Position numbers and translations under genes: made by a program
In this document: positions 13,401 to 24,678 of the stretch, in pieces
How positions within the stretch are numbered: the stretch's first letter is position 1
Layout of the letters: each line of letters starts with the position of its first letter
The notes under the pieces: model-generated
Database searches by the model: none
What the model was told of the DNA's origin: nothing
What the model saw: only the letters and a program-made list of their open reading frames with translations
NCBI RefSeq assembly: GCF_029227915.1
Contig: NC_079877.1
Coordinates: 28,793,851 to 28,857,850, forward strand
Reading direction: 5' to 3'
Length of the DNA: 64,000 bases
DNA from: Hydractinia symbiolongicarpus
Lineage: Eukaryota > Cnidaria > Hydrozoa > Anthoathecata > Hydractiniidae

Positions 13401-16109
13401 CTTTTTTTTTTGTCTTAACACTCTTTTCTCTGATGATCAGATGACAGACCGTTATGTCATGATTTACATGACTGCAACATAAAAAGCGAAAGTGTTCTTT
13501 CAAATATAACATTTAAATAAAAATATGGCGGTTATACCTGACTACGAGTTATGGTAAGTTTCTTTTTTAATGTTATGCTTGAGGAAGCAAATAGTAAGTC
13601 AATATAGTTTGCGCGTCCGATTGATTATTAAGAAGGATATCAAAGATTTGTAGGTGAAATAATCAAGTTGTGAAGTATACTGTAAAAAACGACTTCATAT
13701 AGAAAGACTGAAAAGAAAGCTCATAATCTCTGAAAGGTTTTTCTATTAAGGAGTGTGGTGAGATAAAGGTTAAATACCATACTATGACTTCGCATTTTTA
13801 ATATCTAAAATCATTCTGACGTTCATGGGAAGTAGTTTTGGTTAATTTTAACTTCGCCTAATTATTTTTATGGACACACGGTCAATACATCTTGCAGGAG
13901 GAGTGTTTTCACAAAAGGTCTGTCAAGCACAAGAACAAACCAAATTAGAATGTAGTCTTCCGTGGGTTTAAAATAAAACGAGTTACGACTTAAGGCTTCA
14001 TATCCAAAAATTTTTCCGAAGTTTAGTCTATCACCAAAGAAGGGTAATCTAATAAAGCAGGTTGAAGTTTTTAAGAAGTGTGACCACAGTACAGCAGCAC
14101 GAGAAAAATTTTATGGTAATTTTTTACATTTTTAAACCTCAAGGCTTTTTTAACGCGTTCTAACGACTTTACTTTTTCTTCATACAACATATTAAGGGGG
14201 GGGGGGGGGGGGGAATTAGTTAGATGGGAACAAATTAAAGTTTTTTTTCGGGTCCAAAGCCGCATTTGGGACGTCCTTTTATTGTCCTAGATATTTTAGT
14301 GTTCATTTTTGTAGGCATGTGATTGGATTTTTGTGGTAAGTTTTTCCGCTTAAATAAAATGAAATAAACAATTCCTTGCGTTTTGACGTGTTTTATTACC
14401 CGTCAACAAAAAGCATAGAAACATGTCAGAATAGCAATAAAAAAACATATAAATAACCTTAAAAGATGCGTAACACACCACATTGGTGTGTATCATGCTG
14501 TAGACATGCGATTGTGACGTGCGTCATATTAATTTGCTGTCCGAGTTGACAACACGAGGAGAAATGATTGAAAGTTTATTTTTGTTCGTCCATTAATTTG
14601 CGGCTTGTTTTGTTTGGGCCTGACTTCACATTTTTAGAAGTGCTATTTTTGATATAAAAACTGAAGGGTATGCTGATAATAATATTTTATGAGTCATATG
14701 TTATTCATAATTTTTTTTCCTCGTTGACCAAGATGTAGTATGAGTAATCGCTATACGGAATAAAACTGCTATGAATTAATTCATAGTTTGAATTCTTTTC
14801 ACTTTTTATATCTCTTATGGAATTTTACAAATAACATTTAAGGACTTTCATTTCTACATGATGACGGACAGCCTGTTGTGACATCGCACAAGAGACTTAC
14901 AGTATCGTTCAAAATCCCCTGTGTTGCAGAAAAACAATATGGGTGACAAATAGTTTGCAGAATGAATTAACAAATTTACAGAACTAAACAAATGAGAATA
15001 GTCAACTGCCTTCAATCATTTGTACGGTTGTCGTTCTTATGTTGTTATTGTTGGGAACTTTTTTCTTCTTTTGTTTCATGTGCTTTTACTGCGGTCAAAA
15101 TTTTTTCTTTTGTGTTTTTATTTGTGGTTGCGGAGCTCGATCCTCTTTTGAAGAGTTACCGTTTAAAAAAAATTTTTTCAGATTTTTTTAGTGTAAATTA
15201 GGATAATTGATGGACTATTTGATAGATGATTGATACTTCCCACTGACCTGTCAATCAAACTGATAAAATAAATTTGTAAAAATATAATTATAATATTTTT
15301 TTTGGACACATTGCCACAAAAATTGACTTTTTAATCAACTCTATGATTTATAAAAAAAATTAAAACTGTAATAGCCAAATAAAAAATATTTATATATTTT
15401 TGTTTATGTTTAGTCGACCTCCACAGTATCATCCGCCATCTTTACCTCATCTTCCACATTATTCATCTCAACCATCTTGGATTTCACAACAGCAATCCTT
15501 TAGCCCACCTATCGTTAACAGCAGTGGAGGAGTGCATAACGAGCATCAGTCTCCATCTTGGTCACCAGGGATGGCTGCAATGACGGCTTACGAACGAAAT
15601 AATAACGAACCTAGTATGGTATCTTCAAATCGATTCGCGCAAATGCAAGATCCTGGCAGATATGCGACTCCCCAGGAATCAACCAGATATTCTTCCATTC
15701 CTGACTCTAACAGATACAGCCAAAGTCACGACTCGAGTAGACACACGTCAATGCATGACACCATGCCATCAGGTATGTGGATTCTTCCCAACTGTTATTT
15801 GTATGTTTATGCTTCGTCACGCCGAAATTTTCTTTTCTTCAGTCTAAGTTCACTTCTGTTGTTTTGTTTATAGATCCAAGAGAATGGTCAGCATCTGACG
15901 TACAGAAATGGATCCAGTGGGCTAGTTTTTCTTACAAGTTAAAATCCATTCCTTCAGAACGATTTCAAATGAACGGAAAAGCATTATGTCTGATGGATCT
16001 CAGTATGTTTATGTTCCGAGTACCAGATGGAGGAGAGCGTTTATATGACGACTTCCAAACGAGACTAAAGAAAGCACTGTGTCTAGATCAACCTCCAAAA
16101 ATCACCTAA
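1487..16109 (+). CDS. Pointed (PNT/SAM) domain protein without ETS domain, ETV6/Yan- or Mae-like
   Basis: Three coding exons: 1487-1767, 15414-15772 and 15874-16109 (stop TAA 16107-16109). The junctions are GT-AG and the phases fit (2, then 1), giving 291 aa. The first ~215 residues are low-complexity and rich in Pro, Ser, Tyr and His. The last ~75 are a Pointed domain, with a DP..WS..DV..W start, the core FQMNGKALCLMDLSMFMFR and a PDGGERLYDDF end, closest by eye to the ETV6/TEL-Yan subgroup. The reading frame stops about nine residues after the domain, and no ETS winged-helix motif was found downstream. PNT domains mediate homo- and hetero-oligomerisation of ETS factors. A PNT-only protein would be expected to act as a modulator, as Drosophila Mae/Edl does on Yan and Pointed (established for the fly, inferred here). 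The first intron is 13.6 kb. An alternative splice to distant ETS exons outside the window cannot be excluded. Confidence 0.8.
3737..3863 (-). mobile_element. Short non-autonomous Helitron (degraded 3' end)
   Basis: Read on the minus strand, the element starts TCTCTTTACTATTAGCC and ends with an 8-bp stem hairpin (CCCGTGAA / TTCACGGG) followed about 7 nt later by CTCC, a mutated CTAG. This is the Helitron layout: 5' TC, a 3' hairpin and a CTRR end. Its ends and the GACAGACAGACA motif match the two copies at 35.9-36.3 kb, so it belongs to the same family. It has no coding capacity. Confidence 0.6.
6912..7345. repeat. Minisatellite, ~20-22-bp unit with BglII-like core
   Basis: About 20 imperfect copies of a unit reading roughly AATAGATCTACCCCAACCAT. 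Many carry AGATCT. Copies vary in the C-run length and by point changes. The array stops in a C/T-rich stretch (CCTCTCCCCTCCCCCTCC) near 7340. No coding frame is maintained. Confidence 0.85.
7917..8022. repeat. Tandem repeat, ~28-bp unit, four copies
   Basis: Four copies of a unit starting AGTGATATGTCAACTTTG, with variable T-rich ends. The short open frame across it (repeated Cys-Ser-Asp-Met-Ser-Thr) is explained by the repeat and is not taken as a gene. Confidence 0.75.
8907..8939 (+). repeat. G-rich tract
   Basis: Interrupted G runs (GGGGGG A GGGGGGGGGG then GAGGGAGGG) within an AT-rich intron. It could form a G-quadruplex on the plus strand, and could also simply be unstable low-complexity DNA. 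Confidence 0.6.
9447..9896. mobile_element. MITE-like element with 14-bp terminal inverted repeats
   Basis: The left end ATTCCTCTAATTTA (9447-9460) is the exact inverse of the right end TAAATTAGAGGAAT (9883-9896). Inside are further inverted copies of AATTAGAGGAAATAAATTA and of TCGCACTA (about 9461-9468, 9491 and 9600). A TATTA microsatellite sits at 9620-9652. There is no transposase, so it is presumably non-autonomous. A clear target-site duplication was not found. A related half-end, AATTAGAGGAATG, occurs near 34.15 kb. Confidence 0.6.
10678..10757 (+). repeat. G-rich, potential G-quadruplex tract
   Basis: More than ten G runs of 3-9 bases within 80 bp, separated by single A/T or short linkers. 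This stands out against the AT-rich intron and satisfies the simple G3+N1-7 rule many times over. Function unknown. Confidence 0.65.
13525..13553 (+). CDS. Candidate alternative first coding exon of the Pointed-domain gene
   Basis: A 29-nt stretch starts with ATG in a purine-rich context (AAATATGGCG) and ends in a perfect donor, ATG|GTAAGT. It encodes MAVIPDYEL plus two nucleotides, so it ends in phase 2. That is the phase the exon at 15414 requires, and joining the two continues straight into the Pro-rich region. This would replace the 93-residue first exon by about 10 residues and shorten the first intron to 1.86 kb. It is too short to be recognised by ORF length; the support is start codon, donor and phase only. 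Confidence 0.5.
14196..14213 (+). repeat. Homopolymer of 18 G
   Basis: Eighteen consecutive G bases in the first intron of the Pointed-domain gene. The length may be affected by sequencing or assembly error, as for any long homopolymer. Confidence 0.7.
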
Positions 16110-16525
16110 CGAAATGTTCTGTACATATTCTGTGTATTTTTAGTTGCAAAAACACTTTTCAAATTTTTAGGTTTCTTCACAGGAAGACTTGTCATAAATT
16201 TAGGGAGTTAACTTTCACTAATGATCTATATCTAGGCCGTTTTTGTTATAATTTTTTCGGAATCCTTGATTGCAAATAAGAAAGTTTCTTCCTTTTATTT
16301 AATATTGATAGAGAAACGTCTTCATGTACACAATGCACGCTTTTAGCTACCAATAATCAGAGTTCAAACAAATTCAGCAACAAACTCCATTACAGCTCAT
16401 GAAAAAGTTTTTTAGAACAGTTTTCTGCCATTATTTTTGCCTCAGTCTCCCGACAGTCTCACTGCTAGGTACCCAAAAACTACTGGTCGTAGAAACAGCG
16501 TGCATTTTACACTTACTATTAAAGT

Positions 16526-16605
16526 CAACCTCGTTCCCAAGCTCTCTTGTTCTATCAACCCTGTAAAAGTGACAGCTAGACAGGAGATCTTGGGACAAGA
16601 GGTTG
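16526..16605. mobile_element. Foldback element of the CAACCTCGTTCCCA family
   Basis: The left end CAACCTCGTTCCCAAG is mirrored by CTTGGGACAAGAGGTTG at the right end, so the ~80 bp can fold into an imperfect hairpin. Other members in this window lie at about 45.70, 47.97, 49.99, 56.54, 59.24 and 59.60 kb. No coding capacity. Confidence 0.6.
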
Positions 16606-16878
16606 CCTTTAAATAATATTATTGAACAAGTTTAAAAAGTTTTTTTTGGAATATTTTTTCGAGAAAAGTGTTATTTATGTTATAGGAATACTGTAATTTA
16701 TTTCGAGTTATCGAGTGAACTAGAAAAATGAAATTATTTAAATTTCATCATTTGCTCATTTACACGTTTATATAGTTGCTATGGTGATAGGAAACGCCTT
16801 TTAGTACGAAACGAAAAACGCATTTGAATACTTTAACTTGTTTTTTGGTTAAATTGGAGACGTATCCATTACGTACTC

Positions 16879-16998
16879 TGTACACAATGGCGCTTCTTAT
16901 AGCAATGTTTTATACACAATGGCGCTTCTTATAGCAATGTTTTGTACACATTGGCGTTTCTTATAGCAATGTTTTGTACACATTGGCGTTTCTTATGA
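16879..16998. repeat. 32-bp tandem repeat, about 3.7 copies
   Basis: The unit TGTACACAATGGCGCTTCTT followed by ATAGCAATGTTT recurs with a period of 32 bp (TACACA at 16881, 16913, 16945 and 16977). The last two copies share AATGG to ATTGG and GCGC to GCGT changes, so they arose by duplicating an already diverged unit. Confidence 0.85.
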
Positions 16999-18251
16999 CA
17001 AACAGACGAGTAATATATATATTCATATTTTTGACATTTTATTATAGAAGAACAGAACATGATTTATTTTATACCCAAATACGTAATGCCATATTTGATA
17101 AACACATATCCATATATGGATACTGTACAGTCAGCAGTTTTTTTGTAAAGACGTTTGTTGTTTTGATGTTCCCAGTGACGCATGCAACGTGTTTGTCAAT
17201 TCATATCACTTTCTTAGCATCGGAAGAAACCCTATCGTAGCAAAGCAAAAATATGTATTAGTCAGCTAGTATTTTTTAATTGAACACTCTAGGAATCTTC
17301 GTTTGTATATCAAAGGGAGGACTGGGTTTAAAGTTGGTAACATTTTATTATTCTATTTTATTTTTTAACAGCCACTTTTCTAGAAAGACTAAAGTCTAAG
17401 AAAAAGAATTGAACAAAATACGGAAAGCCTGGGAAGGAGTGGTTGAATTTAAGTTTTTTTTGTTGGAACGATGTAATGTTATGCTAATTTTAATACAGCA
17501 AAAACCATAGTGTATATATTTTGTAGGAAGCAGACACGTTTTATGTGATTACGCTACTAACTTTATAACGACAAATTTACCGACCTCGACCCAAGAGAAT
17601 TTCCTTAAGTCTCCAACACTGGTTTATTGTTGGAGAAGAAAGTGTTCTTGGGTAGAAGTCGCACGTGTAGATGTTAGGTTTGGGAATATATAGTTGAAAA
17701 AAAAATTGAAGTTATCTCCATAGGGATTTATCTTTAAAATACCAATATTTAACAAAATCATGTTGTCGTTTGAAAATCCAACTAAAGGCTAAAGGTTTAG
17801 ATTTTTGCAAATCTTTTTGCACGAATTTGTGACTAAAATTTGACAACCCAATATTCCAATTATCAGCTTCCCAATGTGGTCACAGAGTTAATAAAACTAG
17901 TCGTTAGCTTGTAGAAAAATCGTCAGAAATTTTTCTGTCGTTACTCGAAGATTGATAATCCTAATATTCATTTGCGACAACAGCTTTCCTTAAAGCTTGG
18001 TTTTCGCTATTATAAAAATTGCCAAACAGCTGATGTACAATAGTCACCGTTACGACTTTAAAGAACATCCATGAAGTAGATACGTGCGCACGATATTGCT
18101 CATTTTCTTACCTTCTTCCCCTGCACGCTTTTACCAATATTCCTAACCCCCCCCCCCCCTCCTCCACCCACCACCACGAAATTTAATTAAAAAATGTTTC
18201 AATAGTAAAAAAAACTGATCTATTTTTATTAAAGACAAAATAACGGAGATT

Positions 18252-18430
18252 GCTTCAGACATGCGCAACAAGAATAAGAAAAAATACTACTTCAGAGAGG
18301 CGCAACAAGCACAAGAAAAAATACTACTTCAGAAAGGCGCAACAAGAACAAAAAAAAATTCTACTTCAGAGAGGCGCAACAAGCACAAGTAAAATACTAC
18401 TTCAGACAGGCGCAACAAGCACAAGAATAC
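18252..18430. repeat. ~36-bp tandem repeat, five copies
   Basis: Five copies of a unit built on CTTCAGAGAGGCGCAACAAG followed by an A-rich spacer and TACTA. Open frames on both strands across it come from the repeat itself. Confidence 0.8.
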
Positions 18431-18760
18431 AATTGGAAATATCAAACTGACTGGACATAATCGGCCGAATCTTATTCTAATTTTTTGATCACGGAAAAAC
18501 TTGTAATTTTGATATGGTTTGTTCGTATGTATGTAAAAACACATACACACTGTTTATCTTATGCTAAAATTGTCTCCAGGATTTTAAAATTCTCAAATAC
18601 AAATGGTCTACCTTAGACCAAGAATAAAAACATCTAGACCTTTTTACAGGCAGGAAAAATTTGTTTCTCATGTAGCTTTTCACAAAGTAAGCATGTTGAT
18701 GCTGTAATCATAAAACAAAATATAACTCTAACAAAATTTAGGCAAGTTAAAGCTACGTTA

Positions 18761-19105
18761 AGAGAACTAATTTTCGCGAATTTCGCTAGTTCAATTTCGC
18801 AAAAAATCGGCTTCCGCGAAAATTATTGTAAAACTTGCTATCCGCGAAATTCGCGAAAATTATTCCCACGAAATACATTTTTCTTTTTTTTGAAAAATGC
18901 TTCACTATTTCTTTTTCTCCTGTTTGACCCAGACATATATAATGTGTATTTCAACTTCAGTAGTCTTTATTTAACGTCTTATACATAAATACGCTTGACA
19001 AACGGTATAAATTGAGAATGAAAATGTCATTAAATCCTCTTTTCGCGAAATGTAATTCTCGCGACATATTAGGACTTGCCAACTTAGTGAAAATTAGTTC
19101 TAGCT
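18761..19105. mobile_element. TIR element with internal CGCGAAA repeats
   Basis: The left end AGAGAACTAATTTTCGCGAA is mirrored by an inverted AGCTAGAACTAATTTTCAC at the right end (19090-19105). The interior carries several direct and inverted copies of TTCGCGAAA. Similar CGCGAAA fragments occur in GCP3 introns (about 38.9-39.1, 39.65 and 40.33 kb). No transposase; a MITE-like, non-autonomous element. Confidence 0.55.
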
Positions 19106-19497
19106 AAAATTAATCTTTTTTAAACAGCTTGAAATAATCCTTAATTTACAAGCAGATATTTAAGACAAAGGTTTTCCTTTTAAAAGAAAAATCCAAAAGA
19201 TGTATAAAATCACAAAAATAGTGTAAAAAGACACAGAATTGCAGTGAAAGATAAAAATTTCATAAAAATTATATTGTAGAAAAATGAGGACCATACTGCG
19301 TGGCATAGACCTTCGTATGAAAGAAAGCTAAAACGATTTCAACCACCACGTCAACAGATTACAATAATAAAATGATGAAAATCTATCTCATTTAGCAGAA
19401 AGCAATATACATTTCTAAATAGCTTCAACCACTCTTCGATATCGTACATTTCTAATCCATTTGTTGCACACACAATACATTATGGTATTGCTTTGCA

Positions 19498-22400
19498 TCA
19501 CATCATACCGGGCATGCTGGGTAGAGTTATTCCGTATAATTTAGTCACTTTACTCTGCGCTTTAGCTGCCTCCAATAAAGAGAATGTACTAGCCATCTCA
19601 GCTTCTGTGCGAACAAGATCAATCGCTCGTTCGAAAAGTCTGACAGCTTCTTCATTGTTACCTCTAAAATTAAACATAACTCATATTACCGATGTTCAAC
19701 CAAATGTTAAGCACTGGTTAGTAATTGGTCAATTTTGTACAGCTTATGATCTCTCATCGCTTTTTTTTACGATGAAACTGAAAAAATTAATCGCTTTTTG
19801 TTCAGCAAATTGTCATTGGTTTATATACCCCGCCCTACCGTGCACATATAGATTTCTCCTGTTTGAAACATCGACTTACTTCTGTACTTCTAATGTTGCA
19901 AGTGTTTCGTAAGCAAAGTCGCATTTATCGTCCAACTCGATCGCTTTTCTGATAAGTTTAGTGGCCTCCTCTATATCTTGTTTCCATTGCAGCGTAAGGA
20001 GTCTAAAAGCCCGGACAAAATAGCAAAAGTGACATCAAATGTTAGCGAAATCGACATTTTCAAACCAAATACATGTGCGTGCAAGTTAATTCGCAATTAT
20101 TTTTAGGCTGGTTAAAAAAAACGGATTAAATACAAAGAAACGAGTTAAAAAAGAAACAGGTCATAAACCAAGTTGCATAGAGGTCAGAACATATATAATA
20201 TGCACAAAAGCGCATCGAGACTTACGCCTTATAGACATAAGTGGTTGGATTGTATGGAGCCAATGAGATGGCTTTTTCTAATTTCTCTGAAGCAGAATTC
20301 AAATCTTGTTGATCTTGGAGAAGCTAAATAGAACAAGAATTCAGAAGAGTGAAAGAATGACGAAATTGAATTGGAATATCACAAAAAGCTTTACCTCCCG
20401 CCAAAAATAAGTTAATAACATATAAAAGAGCTTGGAAAGGAATTTTTTTTAGGTTTATATTGATATCAAGTTGATAAAGATTAGTTTAAGTAGTTACATT
20501 ACCTGTCCGTATAAACTCCAGGCTTCTGCGCAATTCGGAAAATGTTTGATCGTCTCTTCTAACACTGCATTTGCTTCCTTCAACATTGACGGTGACATCA
20601 TTTGCATGGCAATTTTACATAAACAATACCCCAATTGAATACGTGGTGCTACAAAGTTTGGATCAAGCGACATAGCTTTCTCGAATTCTTTTTGACCTTC
20701 GCTCAGTCTTTCTGTCAAGAAGTAAAGCTAGAAAAACAATCAAGGTTTTGTTGGTTCGTAGAACACACGGTGGTACCAAAAACAAATGAAATTCTACTTC
20801 TAATGAGCGAACAAAACCGCAAACGAACTGAACTTCTGAAAAGAACATTGCTAATAACCACAATATTCAAGTTTTACAACGTCTAGACGTCAGAAATAAA
20901 AAATAAACAAAACAAAACAAAAAATATTTAAAATTGCAGATCAGAAACAAAATAGACACCAATGCAACATCCATACACGACAAAATCATAAAACGTATTT
21001 TTTTGTTCCATACCACTTATACGACAGTGACTAACAAAACATGAATATAAAACTTTACCTGCCCTCTATGGTGATAAATATTTGCATTGTTAGCATCTAT
21101 TTTGATAGCTTCATCGAAGTCTGCGTAGCATTCAGCATCTTTGGCTTCTTGCATTTTTAAACTTCCTCGTTTTATGAGAGCATCAATCTTCAACTAAAAC
21201 AACACACAATCGCGTCTATTAATGAATAATACGCTGACCATTGGTCCACCAACAAAACCAAACAACACCTAGAATTACTAGTTGGCTTAGGCTTTTAAAG
21301 TGTCCAAAAAGTTGTAATGTAAAATACAAATTCCGTTTAAAAATAGACAGTTTAGTCATTTCATAAGACACAACTTCCCATATCAAGTCGTATTAGTTTT
21401 GTTGCTTTCATAACGTTCTTATTCCCCCTCTTGGTTTCTGCTAGCACAAAAGGAGAGTTTTAGCAAGGTCAGTTTATCCAGAATTGATTTTTTATAGTAG
21501 TTAACAAATGACGAGCAAAGAGAAGTGTAACAAATTAAGCCTCAAGCAAGTGAAAAATATAATTTTCATCAGTTTATTATTTTTTCTGTGAAATTACAAA
21601 AAAATAACTTCGTGGATATTGACAGCGTTGAGGAACTGCGCGGGGACTCGCAACATTTCCACCTCATCCACCAACAAAGATCATGTCTTTTTTTTTCTTT
21701 TTAATAATTGTCAAAGCTAAGCCAAACAGATAATCAACATTATAAGCAAAAAAATCAACCTAGGTTTGATAAATTGAGGAACAATTATAAAGCTGGAGTG
21801 GCGTTGACTACCGAGTTATTGTTGGATGATAACATACTTTTTCATATCCTTTAGTATCTTCAGCTTGAATAACACCATCAAAATCATCCATTGCTTTACC
21901 AACATAACACATTAAGGTATACATTGTGCCACGAAGGAGGAGAGCGTAGATTTTATATTTTCCATCTAGAGAATTATGATAATATAAATGGCTGTGTAAT
22001 ATCAGGCGAACCAAATTTAATGATAATGACAGCGCAATGGACAACGATGACAAAAAAGACGACAACAATGACACAATGATTACAACAACGATAACGACAA
22101 CACCAACAAAAACGACAGATACTAACCATTGTCTATCTCTTGTGTACATAAGTCAACAATATTTTCATATTCTTTATTTTTCATATGTGTTAAAATTTTA
22201 AAATATGTACATTCTGAAGTCTGCTCATTTTCGGGGAAGTCAACAGAGAATACATCTAAAATATACACATGCAATAAATACATCAGCAAATATATCAGTG
22301 TTGCAAATGACCGGGGATTCCAGCTGATTTTTCCTAAGTCAGCACGCTTTTTACCATAGAATGTAAAAGGATTACAAATCAATGGTTTTCAAGGTTTTTT

Positions 22401-24678
22401 TGTAGTTGTTCTTTGAATCTTGTTTTAAAAATTTTATTTTTTACAGCATATAATTAAAAAAATACTTAAAAGGAACTTTCTTGAAAATACTTGTAAGTTT
22501 ACCCAGCTCTAATTCAGATCATTTTAATATCACAGAATATTCCAAAATTCAAGGCAGAGGATTTTGGTAAAAAAGTGAATGGATATAGTACGATATGTTC
22601 AGATGTAACCACTCTTACCTTTATTAAAAGAGTCTAAGTAAGATTTCACAAATACTGGTGATGGTAGAACATGTGGGCGTGTCTAAAACAACAAACACAG
22701 TTTACAAGTAGGTGGCATGAATTTTTCTGACAATAAACCGATTCCATTATACATTCAGCGTGGTAATAACATGTATTGGCAACTTTTTTGGAAGAGCAGT
22801 TACCATGTTTGCCTAGATTCTGTTTTTAGAATGGATGTTATACACAACAGAAAAAGGTATAATTCTCTGCAAGATCCTATTAATGCAGCGATTAATAGAA
22901 CATAAAGGTCATCTTGCTCAAATAACGTTTACTCTAACAGTATTTAAGAGTCATCTAAAAAACTCATTAAATATAATCCAGTCTTAACTAGAACCAAAGA
23001 ATCTCGCAAATTTAAATTTTCCCTGAGAAGCCCAAATCCCACTAAATTCCCCAAGATTCCTGGTGTTTCTAAGTGAATGCAAAATCCAGCTAAATTCCAA
23101 AAGTTTTTTATGAGCACCGAAAACAACAACAACAACTGTAATAACTACCTTAAAATATTCTGCACCCAATTCTTTTCCAATTGCTTTCAGTATTCGGTCT
23201 GCTAATATCATACTGGGTTGATTTTGAAAACCTTCTAACAAGCAAACAGCTGTGACATCTGCAAAAAATACACAAAGTTACTGTATCACTTTGAATAGGC
23301 CTTGTTTGTTGAAAAACACTTTTATAACACACATCAATGGCATTTTTTTTACCACAACCATGTAAAATCATACCAAACTTGATTATTTGCAACCAGCATA
23401 AATAAAATTAAAAATATTTGAACCTTCTAGACAATCTCTTTTTAAGTCCAGCGCTTCATGTGCCCTTGCTCTTCTTAGCAATGCTTTTGTATATTTCGGA
23501 TTCAACTCTATAGCTAAAACGCAATAAAAAACCCTTGTTTATAACACATGTAGAAATCAGACATTATTTCTTAACCAATAAAAATTTTGTGAAGTTTTTT
23601 CTGACCTTAAATCAAATTGTTTTTTTTTTACACTAAATATTTCTGACCCAGTTAAAACAATACAATGGTCAAAGGACTTGGTACTTTCCTTGTTGCGAAC
23701 AGAAAAAAAAAACAGTTTTAATGTGCAATAAAAATTATAAGGTTTTACAACTAAATATTACATATACCTTTTGAGGTATCGTCTGCAACATTTTGCCATT
23801 TTTTCTAAACAATAAAATCACATACTCTAGGTGGTCCAGGTGAAAGTTGCAATTAACAAGTTTTACATTTAGTATGGTAAAACATTTAGGATAAATTTAC
23901 ATAAAACACGAGCCCAGTAAATTTATCCCAAGTTAATCATTCAACAGTAAAATATCATATAAGCTTTGTACATATTGTAAACATTGAAAAGTATTGCATG
24001 ACAGGTATTCATATAATAAGAGTAAGGATATCTTTTCAAATCACAATAAATTTTTAAAAAAATTATTTTGTTAATCCTAATTTTTTTGCTGTTAAACATT
24101 GAAGCATGATCTCTCAAAGTTTTACTGGAATTTGCAGAGAGTTTGCGATATGTGACAGATTATCAAAAAGTATACTAAATACACAATAAAGAATTCATCA
24201 TACCAGTTGCTCATAAGCTGCAGCTCTATTTTGATAAAATGTTGCTATTTCTCCAACATTATCCTTTGGACAGAATTCCAAAGCTTTAGTATAACACTCT
24301 ATGGCTTGTTCAAACCTTCCTGCTTTGAAATATTTGTTTCCTTTTGATTTGGACGACTGTGCTATTTCTAGTGGTGTCTATAGAAACAATTTAAAAGTTA
24401 TCATTGACAAAACAAAAAAGCTTAGCATTTTAAATTGTAATTTAAATAGTTCTTACACCAGTTTCTTCCCCAGACGTAATTTGGGGCGTCACCACAGCCA
24501 CTGGTGCGCCATCAGTCCCTTTGACAGATTTTGTTTGTGTTTCACTTGTGGATGTTTTTTTGGTATAATAATAATATAATCCTCCAGCAACACATAGTGT
24601 AGCAACAGGCACTCCAATGTAGATTGCAAGCTCTTTTGTGGAAAGTCCAGTTTTTTCTGATGTATTATTTGAATCCAT
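19498..24678 (-). CDS. TOMM70: TOM70, mitochondrial outer-membrane import receptor
   Basis: Complete 13-exon gene, 566 aa (human about 608). Exons on the minus strand: 24457-24678, 24204-24377, 23768-23804, 23424-23513, 23149-23258, 22619-22682, 22127-22255, 21838-21965, 21059-21193, 20503-20727, 20226-20323, 19880-20002, 19498-19663. All phases agree and all introns are GT-AG. The ATG at 24678 is the first in frame. Residues ~16-38 form a single hydrophobic N-terminal anchor (ELAIYIGVPVATLCVAGGLY). TPR1 follows (GNKYFKAGRFEQAIECYTKA), then the family blocks NRAAAYEQL, DVTAVCLLEGFQNQPSM, IYHHRGQ, CDFAYETLATLEVQ and a C-terminal Y-G-I end. The protein docks Hsp70/Hsp90-bound carrier precursors at the cytosolic face of the outer membrane and passes them to TOM40 (established for the family). 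Exon 4 uses a weaker donor (GTTCAA). Confidence 0.96.

Larger units (their letters stand above)
1768..15413 (+). other. 13.6-kb first intron: repeats, no other gene recognised
   Basis: Donor GTAGGT at 1768 and acceptor TTTAG at 15409-15413. Apart from the repeats listed separately (Helitron, two minisatellites, a TIR element, G-runs) and the candidate first exon at 13525, I found no coding signal. Short open stretches in it are AT-rich, lack splice context and resemble no family. Long introns of this kind often hold enhancers, but none can be identified from one sequence. Confidence 0.6.
16110..19497. other. Intergenic region between convergent genes, repeats only
   Basis: The 3' side of the Pointed-domain gene and of the minus-strand TOM70 gene. 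It contains a foldback element, two tandem arrays, a C-run (18147-18159) and a TIR element, listed separately. The first part is presumably 3' UTR. No ETS domain exon was seen here. Confidence 0.55.
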
